From contig DATBHX010000024.1 in NCBI GenBank assembly GCA_036557225.1, positions 1 to 64,000 on the forward strand: 64,000 nt of DNA. Direction: 5' to 3'. The stretch is from Angelobacter sp036557225 (GTDB lineage: Bacteria > Acidobacteriota > Terriglobia > Terriglobales > Acidobacteriaceae). The notes below the pieces were generated by a model. That model searched no databases, was not told where the DNA came from, and worked only from the letters and a program-made list of their open reading frames with translations. Below, piece by piece: positions 1 to 9,468 of this stretch. The position numbers and the translations under genes are program-made. Within the stretch, counting starts at the first letter, position 1; the number at the start of each line of letters is the position of its first letter.

Positions 1-360
1 TTTGCGCACATCCTCCAGGCCGGGACGCGAAAACGTATTCCGCAAAGCTTTGTCCGGCTGCTGGCCTATGGCGTTGTAATAGGAGTTGAAGAGGTCACGA
101 AATCGCGAATCAAATCCGCTATAGCCAGGAAGGTGCTGGGACAGAATGAAGGTTTCAAAAAACCAGGTGGTATGGGCCTGGTGCCACTTGACTGGGCTGG
201 CATCCGCAGAGGATTGCACCATCTGGTCTTCCGCGCTCAAATGGGCTGTCAGCGACGCGGTTTGCTGCCGCACCGCGGTGTAATGGCTGGCCAGCGTGGT
301 CGCGCCACGCTCTTCGGCTGAGGCAGGCGGAAAAGTAAGAACCGACTTCAGATGCGCCAT
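1..360 (-). CDS. egtB: EgtB-like ergothioneine sulfoxide synthase, N-terminal part (truncated by window edge)
   Basis: Reading the minus strand from an ATG at 358-360 gives 120 codons without a stop, running off the left edge. The peptide contains SPVKWHQAHTTWFFETF followed by FNSYYNAIG, a pattern I recognise from the N-terminal DinB-like domain of EgtB, where histidines bind the catalytic iron. EgtB joins cysteine or gamma-glutamylcysteine to hercynine in ergothioneine synthesis. The C-terminal FGE-sulfatase domain would lie outside the window. A GAGG motif lies 8 nt upstream of the ATG, supporting the start. Only the N-terminal domain can be judged; an iron-dependent relative such as OvoA or SenA is possible. 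Confidence 0.8.
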   Translation of the reverse strand, partial: MAHLKSVLTFPPASAEERGATTLASHYTAVRQQTASLTAHLSAEDQMVQSSADASPVKWHQAHTTWFFETFILSQHLPGYSGFDSRFRDLFNSYYNAIGQQPDKALRNTFSRPGLEDVRK

Positions 361-597
361 TCAGATGTCCTCAAGCGAAGCAGCGGCCCCCGAAACGCCC
401 CCTTGGGCGTGTTGAGGGTGAAGCAATGGCCCCCGACGCGCCCTTTTTGGCGCGCTGGGGTGGGGCAGACATAGTAAATGTTTGGCCGGCAAAATGCACC
501 CATCCCGCCCCAAAAATTGCGTCCCTATGAGATGCAGTCTTGGGGCCAAAGTTTCGCCAAAAATTGGATGGATTACGGTGGTATCTTCAGACTTAAG

Positions 598-1848
598 ATG
601 TCCGCCGCCCGCATCATCTTCCACGTCGATATGGATGCCTTCTTTGTGTCCGTGGAAGAATTGTTTAATCCCGCGCTGAAGGGCAAAGCCGTTGTCGTGG
701 GCGGCCAGCGCGATGAGCGTGGCGTGGTCTCAGCCGCTTCCTACGAAGCACGTAAATTCGGCGTGCACTCTGCCATGCCTCTGCGCACAGCAGCCAAGCA
801 GTGTCCACATGCCATCTTTGTCGATGGCCATCCTGATCTCTACGCCGAGTATTCGCACAAAGCGCGCGCGGTGCTGCACAACTTTTCACCCGCAGTGGAA
901 ATGGCCTCAATTGACGAGGCTTATCTCGACATGACCGGCACAGAAAGGCTCCACGGTCCGCCGCTTCTCTCCGCACACAAGCTGCACCAGCAGATGAAAG
1001 AACGCACCGGCCTGAACTGCTCCATCGGCATCGGCCGCACGCGCCTGATGTCGAAGATCAGCTCAGACAAGGCAAAACCAAACGGCATTCTCTACGTCCT
1101 GCCCGAACAGGAGCAGAGTTTTCTGGCGCCGCTCGACGTGGGCAAGATTCCTGGCGTCGGAAAAGTCACCAAAGCACGGTTGAATCAGCTCGGAATTGCA
1201 CTGATCGGCGATTTGTTAAAGGTTGATGAAAAGTTTTTGCAGGAGAATTTCGGCAAATGGGGTGTCGATCTCGCGGGCAAAGCACGCGGAGAAGACGCCG
1301 GAGGGTGGTTTGAAGGCGAAGTAGGCGAAGACTGGCTCGCCAAATCCATCAGCCATGAACACACCTTCGGCCGTGACACTGCCGAGGCCGTCAAGTTGGA
1401 GTCCACGCTGGCCCATCTCTGCGCCAAGGTCTGCCGCCGTCTGCGCGAGCAGAATTTTTCCGCGCGCACCATTCAGCTCAAACTGCGTTACGCCGACTTC
1501 AGCACCATCACGCGCGCGCATTCCCTGGCCAGCCCAACGCAGGTGGATTCAGAAGTCTTCGCCACGGTGATGGAGCTGTTTCGCGCGAATTGGCAGCGTG
1601 GCCGCCCGATTCGCCTGCTTGGCGTACACACGTCAAATTTCGAAGGAACTCCGGAACAGCCGGCGCAGATGGACCTGTTGGAAGATGGCTCTCGCCAGAA
1701 ATGGGCGCGTGCTCTTTCCGCTACCGACCGCCTGCGCGACAAGTATGGCGATTCCGCCATCTTTCTGGCCAAAGCCATGGGCGGCCAATTCCGCGAAAGG
1801 GTCCATGAAAACCCGGCTGAAAAACCCCCAAAGAAGAAGGAACAATAG
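598..1848 (+). CDS. dinB: DNA polymerase IV (Y-family translesion polymerase)
   Basis: A 416-aa Y-family polymerase that copies past damaged template bases. Visible motifs are HVDMDAFF near the N-terminus (catalytic Asp11), YSHKAR around residue 85-90, SIDEAYLDMT with the catalytic Asp106/Glu107 pair, a fingers/palm stretch ending in SSDKAKPNG, and the helix-hairpin-helix IPGVGKVTKARL of the thumb. The little-finger domain follows to the C-terminus. The frame is open from 478, but the family start is the ATG at 598 because conserved residues begin a few codons later. Downstream, about 245 bases separate it from a histidine kinase gene, so it is probably monocistronic. No LexA-type box was recognised upstream. 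Confidence 0.95.
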   Translation: MSAARIIFHVDMDAFFVSVEELFNPALKGKAVVVGGQRDERGVVSAASYEARKFGVHSAMPLRTAAKQCPHAIFVDGHPDLYAEYSHKARAVLHNFSPAVEMASIDEAYLDMTGTERLHGPPLLSAHKLHQQMKERTGLNCSIGIGRTRLMSKISSDKAKPNGILYVLPEQEQSFLAPLDVGKIPGVGKVTKARLNQLGIALIGDLLKVDEKFLQENFGKWGVDLAGKARGEDAGGWFEGEVGEDWLAKSISHEHTFGRDTAEAVKLESTLAHLCAKVCRRLREQNFSARTIQLKLRYADFSTITRAHSLASPTQVDSEVFATVMELFRANWQRGRPIRLLGVHTSNFEGTPEQPAQMDLLEDGSRQKWARALSATDRLRDKYGDSAIFLAKAMGGQFRERVHENPAEKPPKKKEQ

Positions 1849-1969
1849 AGCGGTCCCGCAAGTGAAGTCCCACTCCGGGAAGAAATCGTATATACGAATT
1901 CATAAGGGAAAATAAATAGCGGTTAATCGCGCAAAAAAGTGATACTTTGTTTGCATCTTTTTTGGTGCT

Positions 1970-1994
1970 GCACCCATGCCAGCGTGGTGGGTGC
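1970..1994 (+). other. Strong hairpin in the leader of the hybrid kinase gene
   Basis: The arms GCACCCA and TGGGTGC form a perfect 7-bp stem, extended internally by CCA/TGG around a GCG loop with a 2-nt bulge. It lies about 100 nt upstream of the kinase start in the 245-base gap after dinB. No U-tract follows, so it is not a typical intrinsic terminator. It might be an operator or a leader-RNA structure. No known riboswitch consensus was recognised. Confidence 0.35.
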
Positions 1995-2093
1995 GACGGT
2001 GAATACCTTGTGCTTCCGGGCCCACAAACATTTCTGAGTTTTTTTCTGGAGGCCTCAATCCTCCATCGGAAAAGAAGTTACTGGCAGGCGTAA

Positions 2094-4739
2094 ATGTCTC
2101 CGCGATTTGAGGAAATAGTTGTATTTGGCGTAACCAGCATTGTGGTGGCGCTCTTTGCCTGGATCTATACGCGCGACCGCCAGAAGCGCGCCGGTCTGTG
2201 GATGCTCGGCTGGATCGCCATCTTTATCCACTTCTCCGCTCCTGTGCTCGATAACGTTTTGCCCTGGCTGCTGCGCTATACCGCCTGGATCAAAATATCT
2301 ACCTTGTTCGTGGCCGGCACCTTTTTCCTGCTTTCAGTTTCAGAAGTCTTCGTCGACCGGCGCCTGCGTTTAGCCTTTATTAGCTTCATCAGCGCGGCCG
2401 CCGTTGCGTATCTGACGCTAATGACACTGAACGTCAAAACCGGCTGGGTCTTTGCCGGACTCGTGGCGATTAGCTGTATCTACGGGGCATATCAGGCAAT
2501 CAGCTTCTATGGCTTGCGCAGCCCGTATCTCTATTTCATGCTTCTGCTTCTGCCTTACGCGGGCTTGGCCGTAAGCCAGGCCCTGCAGGGACATCCCGGG
2601 GACGGATTGCGCTTCTATCTTTTCGGCTTCTTTTACCTTACCGGGTTGGTTTACTTCCGCCACTTCCGCCGGTTCACTCCCGGCGTGATATTCACTTCTG
2701 CGTCGTTCATTGTCTGGGGTTGTGTCTTTCCGCTGGCGTCGTTTCTTCTTGCTCACCACGTTCCCGCACCGGCGCCGGCGAGCTTTTACTGGGACCTGCC
2801 GAAATTTTTTGTTGCCTTCGGCATGATCTTCACCCTGTTTGAAAACCAGACGGAAATGGCCAACACCGTAGCGCGCCAGTACCAGGTCCTGTTTGAGGAC
2901 AATCTGGCCGCGGTCTACGTCTCCACCTTCGAGGGCAAGCTGCTGAACTGCAACAGCGCATTTTTGCGGATGTACGGCTTTGCCACCAAGCAGGAAGCCA
3001 TGTCGCGCCCGGTGGATTCACTCTATTCGCATCCCTCAGAGAGAGATGCATTCCTGGAAGACCTCGGCCGCCAGGGCCAGATCGTGAACTACGAATGCAC
3101 GCAGCGGCGCAAAGACGGAACGCTTTTCTGGATCCTGGAGCGCGCCATCATTATTCCTGCCGCCAACGGCGACCGGGTGATTGAAGGCACGGCCATCGAC
3201 ATCACCGAACGCAAACAAAACGAACTTGCACTCAAGCAGTCAGAGGAACGGTTCGCCACCATCTTTCGTCAAAGCCCGGTCGGCTGCGCCATCCTGTCGA
3301 TGGACGGCGTCTTTCTCAACGTGAATGACAATCTGCTGCGCATGCTGGCTCTGCCCGCGGAAAAGGTGATCGGAAAGTGCGCAATGGACCTGGGTTTCTG
3401 GAAGTCGCAAGGCGAGCGCAATGACTTCCACCACAGGCTCCGCAATGAGGGTTCAGTGCAGAACCTTGAAATCAAATTCAAGGATGCTGCCGGCGGCCAT
3501 CACGCTGGTTTGTACTTCGCCACGCTGGTGCGCGTGGGCGATAAGGAATGCATTTTCGGCATGTTGCTGGACCAGACCGAGGAGCGGGAACTGGAAGCTA
3601 AATTTCTTCAGGCACAAAAGATGGAAGCCCTGGGCCGCCTGGCCGGCGGCGTCGCCCACGACTTCAACAACCTTCTTGGAGTGATCGGCGGGTACGCTGA
3701 GCTGCTGGAATCAAAGGTTGAAGCCAGTGAGAATCTTCGCCGCTACTGCACCAAGATCATCGATACGACGCAGCGCGCCAGCGGACTCACGCGCCAGCTG
3801 CTCACCTTCAGCCGCAAAGAAATCGTCCGGCCGACAGCGCTGCAGACCGGGCAGGCCCTCGATGACCTGACCGCAATCTTGCCGCGCCTCATCGGCGAGG
3901 ACATTGAGCTATCGGTTGATCTCCACGCCTCAGGCACAGTGGTCATCGACAAGACGCATTTTGAGCAGATCATCTTCAATATCGTGATCAACGCGCGCGA
4001 CGCCATGCCGGGCGGCGGGCAGCTTTTCATTGAGACGGAAGACGTGCTTCGGCCCGTGCTCACTGCCAACGGCAGCGTTACCATCGGCCAATACGTTGCC
4101 ATCCGCATTCGCGATACCGGCGTAGGCATGGACGAAGAAACCCAGCTCCACGCCTTTGAGCCCTTCTACACCACCAAGGAAGTCGGCCGCGGCACCGGCC
4201 TCGGTCTGGCGACCGTATATGGCATTGTCCAGCAGTGCCAGGGTGAGATCAGCATTCAATCCAGCCCGCGCAAAGGGACACAGGTCAACATCCTGCTCCC
4301 GGCCACCGCAGTCGCTGAACCTGAAGCCGTGGATAACTCCCGCGACCCAATGAAAAAAGGCACAGGCAACATCCTTCTGGTGGAGGACGAAGTGGAGTTG
4401 CGCAGTGTGAATGCCGAATTCCTGACCTCGCTGGGCTATACGGTCTCTTGTGCCGGCAGCGGGCCGGAAGCGCTGCAACTGGCGGGTGAGAACAGCCAGA
4501 TCGATCTGGTGATTAGTGACGTGGTCATGCCGAAGATGAGCGGACGCGAATTCGCCGATCGGCTGCTTAAGATTCGTCCCAGCATCAAGCTGCTCTATGT
4601 CTCAGGCTACGCCGACGACGTGGTGCTGCAAAGCGGCGTTCCCACGCAGGGCATGATCTTTCTGCAAAAGCCGTACGCGCTACGGCAACTGGCAAGCAAG
4701 GTGCAATCTTTGCTCTCGATCGCCTCGCGCCCGGCCTGA
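2094..4739 (+). CDS. Membrane-bound hybrid histidine kinase (multi-TM, two PAS, HisKA, HATPase, REC)
   Basis: An 881-aa hybrid sensor kinase. The first ~250 residues are strongly hydrophobic with about eight membrane segments. Two PAS domains follow (roughly 270-375 and 385-500). The HisKA H-box AHDFNNLLGVI places the phospho-accepting His at residue 522. ATPase boxes are visible: N-box NIVINARDAMPGGG, G1 DTGVGMD, then FEPFYTTKEVGRGTGLGL. A C-terminal receiver domain begins ILLVEDE with phosphoacceptor Asp809 in ISDVVMP. Because the receiver is the last domain, phosphate probably passes to a separate Hpt protein or the receiver regulates the kinase itself. No partner regulator is adjacent. 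The signal sensed is unknown. Confidence 0.93.
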   Translation: MSPRFEEIVVFGVTSIVVALFAWIYTRDRQKRAGLWMLGWIAIFIHFSAPVLDNVLPWLLRYTAWIKISTLFVAGTFFLLSVSEVFVDRRLRLAFISFISAAAVAYLTLMTLNVKTGWVFAGLVAISCIYGAYQAISFYGLRSPYLYFMLLLLPYAGLAVSQALQGHPGDGLRFYLFGFFYLTGLVYFRHFRRFTPGVIFTSASFIVWGCVFPLASFLLAHHVPAPAPASFYWDLPKFFVAFGMIFTLFENQTEMANTVARQYQVLFEDNLAAVYVSTFEGKLLNCNSAFLRMYGFATKQEAMSRPVDSLYSHPSERDAFLEDLGRQGQIVNYECTQRRKDGTLFWILERAIIIPAANGDRVIEGTAIDITERKQNELALKQSEERFATIFRQSPVGCAILSMDGVFLNVNDNLLRMLALPAEKVIGKCAMDLGFWKSQGERNDFHHRLRNEGSVQNLEIKFKDAAGGHHAGLYFATLVRVGDKECIFGMLLDQTEERELEAKFLQAQKMEALGRLAGGVAHDFNNLLGVIGGYAELLESKVEASENLRRYCTKIIDTTQRASGLTRQLLTFSRKEIVRPTALQTGQALDDLTAILPRLIGEDIELSVDLHASGTVVIDKTHFEQIIFNIVINARDAMPGGGQLFIETEDVLRPVLTANGSVTIGQYVAIRIRDTGVGMDEETQLHAFEPFYTTKEVGRGTGLGLATVYGIVQQCQGEISIQSSPRKGTQVNILLPATAVAEPEAVDNSRDPMKKGTGNILLVEDEVELRSVNAEFLTSLGYTVSCAGSGPEALQLAGENSQIDLVISDVVMPKMSGREFADRLLKIRPSIKLLYVSGYADDVVLQSGVPTQGMIFLQKPYALRQLASKVQSLLSIASRPA

Positions 4740-4769
4740 CGCTTCATCTTTCTTCGCTTAGGTTGGGAC

Positions 4770-5060
4770 TTACCTGGGTTTCATTCTTTCCGGCAGGGTT
4801 GTATCCGTTTCCCGTCGCAGCACCCAGTGCGCCACAAAGCACATCAGAGCAAGCGCACCCACAATCATCGCCATAATGATCCACCCGAGGGAAAGCCAGT
4901 CAAGGTCGCCCACATCACCGCGGATATCGGGAGGCAGATTGCTTGCGCTCAGGCGCGGGCCCGCGATCCCGAGGAACAAGCTGAGCCCAAGCAGAATCCA
5001 GCCGGCGGCGAGCAGCCGTGGCCGTGTCTTATCGCTGTGCGGACCTGGCTTGGCCGCCAC
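4770..5060 (-). CDS. Small two-TM membrane protein downstream of the RND pump
   Basis: A 96-aa protein with a GTG start two bases after the RND permease stop codon, so it is almost certainly co-transcribed and probably translationally coupled. It has a basic N-terminus, a hydrophobic segment at about residues 16-36, a polar periplasmic-looking loop, a second segment at about 57-80, and a basic tail. No family was recognised. The position suggests a small accessory subunit of the pump, by analogy with AcrZ-type partners, but there is no sequence evidence for that. Confidence 0.65.
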   Translation of the reverse strand: MAAKPGPHSDKTRPRLLAAGWILLGLSLFLGIAGPRLSASNLPPDIRGDVGDLDWLSLGWIIMAMIVGALALMCFVAHWVLRRETDTTLPERMKPR

Positions 5061-5061
5061 G

Positions 5062-8000
5062 CTAGGCCGTCCGTTCCACCAACTCCGGCTCTTCCACCGC
5101 TTGCGGCTTGAATTTCATCGGCAGCCATCCGCGCACCAGGATGTAGAGCACAGGAATGATGAAGAGATTGAGGAACGTGGAGACGATCATCCCGCCAAAG
5201 ACCGTTGTGCCAACAGAGTGTCTTCCCGCCGCGCCCGCGCCGCTGGCAAAGACCAGTGGCAGCACGCCGAGAATAAAGGCAATCGAGGTCATCAGGATCG
5301 GCCGCAGGCGCAAGCGAGCAGCTTCGATCGCCGATTCCACCAGCCCCAGCCCGCGATGCTGCAACTGCTCAGCGAACTCGACGATCAGAATCGCGTTCTT
5401 GCTTGCCAGACCGATCAGCATGACCAATCCAATCTGGCAGTACACGTCATTTTGCAGTCCCCGCGCCGCCTGCAAGAGCAGTGCTCCCAGGACCGCCATG
5501 GGCACCGCCAGAAGAATAATGAAGGGCAGCACAAAGCTCTCATACTGCGCCGAGAGCGTGAGATAAACCACCAGCAGGCCCAGCGCAAAGAGCATGACGG
5601 TTTGCGCTCCTGACTGGATTTCTTCCAGCGAGATTCCCGTCCACTCAAACGCATAACCCGGCGGCAGGACTTCTTTGGAAATCTCTTCCATCGCTTTGAT
5701 CGCCTGCCCTGAGCTGTAGCCCGGTGCAGCGCTACCGTCGATCTCGACGCTGCGGAAGAGGTTGTAGTGATTGATCACGCTGGCGTTGGTGCCTTCTTTG
5801 ACTGTTACCAGGTTGTCGAGCGAAATCATGCGCCCATCGTCAGAGCGCACATAGAATTGCCGCAGGTCGCGCGGCTGCGAGCGGAACTGCTGGTCCGCCT
5901 GCACCATCACGCGGTAAGAACGATTGTTGAAGTCAAAGTCGTTCACATACAGCGAACCCATATAAATCTGCAGCGCGGAGGAGATCTGCGAGAACGAAAC
6001 GTTCAGGCTTTTGGCTCTTTGCCGGTCGATCTCCACTACAAACTGCGGATCGCGCGCTGTAAAGCTGGTGAAGAGCGGATGCGCCAGCTCCGGCCGCGTA
6101 TTGGCCTTGGCGATCACCTGCTGCACCACGCTTTCCAGTTCGTCCAGGCTGCCGCTGCGGCGCTGCTGCAGTTCATAGGCAAAGCCCCCAAATGTTCCCA
6201 GTCCCTGAATGGCCGGCGGATCAAAAGGAATGACCAAAGCTTCATGGATGCTCATCAGCGGCATCCGTAGCGCGTTCAGCACGCCCTCGGCGCTGTGCTC
6301 CGCTCCTTTGCGCTCACTGATGTCTTTCAGGCTGGCAAAAATAATTCCCTGGTTGGCAGCGCTGCCGGTAAAGCTGAAGCCGGGCACGGAGAAGACGCCT
6401 TCCACGTCTTTATTGGCGCTGACGATCGCGGCCGCTTTGTCCATGACCTTAGTGGTGTATTGCAGAGAAACGCCCGGCGGCGCCTGCACGATCACAAAGA
6501 AATATCCTTCATCTTCCTGCGGCACAAAAGAACTGGGAACTGCCCGATACACGTAGGCAGTAGCGCCCAACCCAAGCAGAAACACCAATACCACCGCCCA
6601 CTTCCAGTTGGTAAGCCGGTGCAGTATGGACTGATAGCCGTTCGTGCCTCGGCGAATCACCGAATTGATGGCGGCAAAGAAACGGTTCTGCGGACGGTCA
6701 CGGTGCCGCAGCAGTAATCCAGCCAGCGCCGGAGAAAGCGTTAGCGCGTTGAAAGCGGAAATCGCGATGGAGAAGGCGATCGTTAGCGCAAATTGCTGGT
6801 AGAGCCTCCCCGTGCTTCCCGGAAACAGCGACACAGGCACGAATACAGCGATCAACACCAGTGACGTTGCCACCACCGCGCCTGTCACCTCGCGCATCCC
6901 CATGCGCGTGGCCTCTCTGGCATCGTGCACGCCCTCTTCTATATGGCGCTCGACGTTTTCAATCACCACAATGGCGTCGTCCACCACCAATCCTGTTGCC
7001 AGAGTTATGCCGAACAGCGTGAGCGTGTTGATGGAGAAGCCAAAGAACTTGGCAAAAATAAAGGTTCCCACGAGTGAGACCGGGATCGTGACCGCGGGAA
7101 TCAGCGTGCTGCGCCAACCCTGCAGGAAGAGAAAGATCACGATGATCACGATCAAAATCGCTTCCGCCAACGTCTTCAGCACTTCGCGAATCGATTCACC
7201 CACGGCCCGCGTGGTATCAAACGCCACCTGGTATTTCAGGCCGGAGGGAAAATGTTTGGCCAGGTCTTCCATCTGCGTCTGCACGTCGCGGCGGACCTGC
7301 AGAGCGTTGGCGTTGGAAAGCTGCATCACGCCCAGACCCATGGCGTCGACCCCGTTGTAACGCAGCTGGCCGCCGTAACTTTCCGCGCCCAGTTCAGCGC
7401 GTCCGACATCGCGCAACTCCACGAGGGAGCCGTCCTGGGCCCGCTTGATCACGATGCGTTCAAATTCCTTCGGGTCGCTCAGCCTTCCTACGGCGCGTAC
7501 GCTGATCTGGTAACCCTGGTCCGGCGGCGAAGGTTGTTGCCCAACCTGCCCTGCCGCCACTTGCACGTTCTGCTCGCGCAGCGCATTGGTTACGTCGATA
7601 GCGGTCAGGTTGCGCGCCGCCAGCTTTACCGGATCCAGCCACAAGCGCATCGCGTATTTACGCTCGCCGAAGATAATCACGTCGCCTACGCCCTTCACGC
7701 GCTTCAGCGTGTCGCGCACGTAGAGATCAAGATAGTTGCTGATAAATAGATTGTCGTACTGTTGATTGTCGGCGTAGAAGCCGTAGGCCACCACAAATGA
7801 ACCGGTATTCTTGGTAATGCTTACGCCGGTGGTCTGCACTTCCTGGGGCAGGCGCCCGAGGGCGCTCGAAGAACGGTTCTGCACATCCACTGCGGCCACA
7901 TCCAGGTTGCGGTCAAGATCAAAGGTAGCGCTGATCGAACTTGTGCCATCATTGCCGCTGGTGGAGCTGACGTAGCGCATGCCCTCAGCGCCATTGATGG

Positions 8001-8202
8001 CCTGCTCCAGCAACGTGGTCACGCTTGATTCCACCGCCTGCGAGTTGGCGCCGGTATAAAACGAGCTCACGGTGACCGTAGGCGGTGTCAGGTTAGGATA
8101 CTGCGCCACCGGAAGCGAAGGGATCGCCGTTGCTCCGGCCAGAACGATCAACAACGAACATACGGTTGCAAATACAGGCCTGCGGATAAAAAAATTGACC
8201 AT
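5062..8202 (-). CDS. RND-family multidrug efflux pump inner-membrane permease (HAE1/AcrB-like)
   Basis: At 1046 aa this matches the usual length of AcrB/MexB-type permeases. It begins MVNFFIRRPVFATVCSLLI (TM1), has two large periplasmic regions, and carries TGLVVDDAIVVIENVERH in TM4, containing the two Asp residues of the proton relay. The second half has the expected TM repeat, with VVYLTLSAQYESF and MLIGLASKNAILIVEFA near TM10-11. It would export drugs or other amphiphiles using the proton gradient, together with the adaptor encoded upstream. The gene lies in a three-gene minus-strand cluster without an outer-membrane TolC-type channel, which must be encoded elsewhere. Substrates cannot be inferred. 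Confidence 0.95.
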   Translation of the reverse strand: MVNFFIRRPVFATVCSLLIVLAGATAIPSLPVAQYPNLTPPTVTVSSFYTGANSQAVESSVTTLLEQAINGAEGMRYVSSTSGNDGTSSISATFDLDRNLDVAAVDVQNRSSSALGRLPQEVQTTGVSITKNTGSFVVAYGFYADNQQYDNLFISNYLDLYVRDTLKRVKGVGDVIIFGERKYAMRLWLDPVKLAARNLTAIDVTNALREQNVQVAAGQVGQQPSPPDQGYQISVRAVGRLSDPKEFERIVIKRAQDGSLVELRDVGRAELGAESYGGQLRYNGVDAMGLGVMQLSNANALQVRRDVQTQMEDLAKHFPSGLKYQVAFDTTRAVGESIREVLKTLAEAILIVIIVIFLFLQGWRSTLIPAVTIPVSLVGTFIFAKFFGFSINTLTLFGITLATGLVVDDAIVVIENVERHIEEGVHDAREATRMGMREVTGAVVATSLVLIAVFVPVSLFPGSTGRLYQQFALTIAFSIAISAFNALTLSPALAGLLLRHRDRPQNRFFAAINSVIRRGTNGYQSILHRLTNWKWAVVLVFLLGLGATAYVYRAVPSSFVPQEDEGYFFVIVQAPPGVSLQYTTKVMDKAAAIVSANKDVEGVFSVPGFSFTGSAANQGIIFASLKDISERKGAEHSAEGVLNALRMPLMSIHEALVIPFDPPAIQGLGTFGGFAYELQQRRSGSLDELESVVQQVIAKANTRPELAHPLFTSFTARDPQFVVEIDRQRAKSLNVSFSQISSALQIYMGSLYVNDFDFNNRSYRVMVQADQQFRSQPRDLRQFYVRSDDGRMISLDNLVTVKEGTNASVINHYNLFRSVEIDGSAAPGYSSGQAIKAMEEISKEVLPPGYAFEWTGISLEEIQSGAQTVMLFALGLLVVYLTLSAQYESFVLPFIILLAVPMAVLGALLLQAARGLQNDVYCQIGLVMLIGLASKNAILIVEFAEQLQHRGLGLVESAIEAARLRLRPILMTSIAFILGVLPLVFASGAGAAGRHSVGTTVFGGMIVSTFLNLFIIPVLYILVRGWLPMKFKPQAVEEPELVERTA

Positions 8203-8379
8203 GACTTCTGTCGCTCCGCTCCAAACCGCGGGAGCATTTCCTGTGGATAATTTGTTCTGCGCCTGATGCAGGCGGCTCGTCGTACTCAGGCCTCGCCGCC
8301 ATTCAAACTTGGAGACGCTGCATCAGGGTGCGCGTATCTTTAATCAGCGTTGATCTGCGCCCATCTGCGGCGAAACGTC

Positions 8380-9468
8380 CTACGACTGCGGCACCACCGG
8401 CATGCCGTCGGCCAGCATCTGCACGTTGCTGACAATCACTTTGTCTCCAGCCTTGATTCCGTCCAGCACCACGTAATCATTTCCGACCAGGTCTCCAACC
8501 TGGATCACGCGCTGCCGTGCCACCGCCTGCTGCCCCTGGCCTTCCGCCACAAAGGCAAACATCTTTCCGCTGAGCCGGGTCACGGCGGTCAGAGGTATCA
8601 CCGGCGCCTGCTTTTCTGACCAGACCACGCGCGCGTGGACCTGCTGCGCATTGCGGAAGTTCCGCTGCGGATTGGGAACCTGCGTCTTGATCAGCAGTGT
8701 CTGTGAATCTGTGTCTACGTGCGGCGAGATGAACGAGATTCGCGTACGCGCCAGCGTCTTGCCTTCATCGTCCACAATGTCCACGGGCATGCCCATGCGT
8801 AGCGTGCCGGACTTCTCTGCCGGAACATTTACGTACGCTTCCAGCGCGCCACCCGGATCCAGCGTGGTCAGGATGGTTTGCGAACTCACGTGATCACCCA
8901 CGTGTACCGGAATGTCGCCGATGATGCCGGCCGAGGGCGCGCGCACCGTGTAATAGTGCAGTTGCACCTGCTGCTCGCGGATCGATGCTTCCAGCGCTTC
9001 GGCATCGGCCTTGGCGGCATCATAGGTATGCTGCGACACGTCCAAATCGGCTTTGGCAATAATCCCCTGGTTGTAGAGCTGCTTCTTTCGCTCCAGGTCA
9101 ACCGCCGCCTGCTGCATCACAGCCTGCTTCGACTTCAAGCCCGCTTCCTGGTTATTGACCGTGGCCACCTGCTTGCGCTGGTCGATCTCCAGCACCGGCT
9201 GGCCTGCCTTCACCTGCTGGCCTGACGTTACAAAGATCTCAACCACATCACCTTCCACCAACGGCTGCAGCGTTGCGGCGTTGCGCGACTTCAAAGTCGC
9301 CAGATAATCAGTGGAAAATGGCACCAGTTGGGATTCCGCCGTCACCACCTTGACCGGAAACGCCTGTGGCCCGGCCGGCTGGCCGGCCTTGGCCCCGCTT
9401 GCACAACCTGCCAGAAAAATCGATAACCCGATAAACGCAATAAGTTTGAGAGCTGACTTCTTGTTCAT
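8380..9468 (-). CDS. RND efflux periplasmic adaptor lipoprotein (AcrA/MexA-like)
   Basis: A 362-aa membrane fusion protein. The N-terminus has a signal peptide ending in a lipobox, FLAGCASG, so the mature protein is probably lipid-anchored. The order of biotinyl-lipoyl-like hairpin (VEGDVVEIFVTSGQQVKAGQ), coiled-coil hairpin (about residues 95-160), second lipoyl half (APSAGIIGDIPVHVGD) and beta-barrel/membrane-proximal domains is visible. It bridges the permease encoded 177 bases downstream to an outer-membrane channel. The 177-base gap suggests some independent control, but the genes read in the same direction and form a standard adaptor-permease pair. Confidence 0.93.
   Translation of the reverse strand: MNKKSALKLIAFIGLSIFLAGCASGAKAGQPAGPQAFPVKVVTAESQLVPFSTDYLATLKSRNAATLQPLVEGDVVEIFVTSGQQVKAGQPVLEIDQRKQVATVNNQEAGLKSKQAVMQQAAVDLERKKQLYNQGIIAKADLDVSQHTYDAAKADAEALEASIREQQVQLHYYTVRAPSAGIIGDIPVHVGDHVSSQTILTTLDPGGALEAYVNVPAEKSGTLRMGMPVDIVDDEGKTLARTRISFISPHVDTDSQTLLIKTQVPNPQRNFRNAQQVHARVVWSEKQAPVIPLTAVTRLSGKMFAFVAEGQGQQAVARQRVIQVGDLVGNDYVVLDGIKAGDKVIVSNVQMLADGMPVVPQS

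Noticed and set aside
4876..5613. 245-codon open frame on the plus strand
   Set aside because: Antisense to the 3' end of the RND permease; low-complexity Gln/Arg/His composition.
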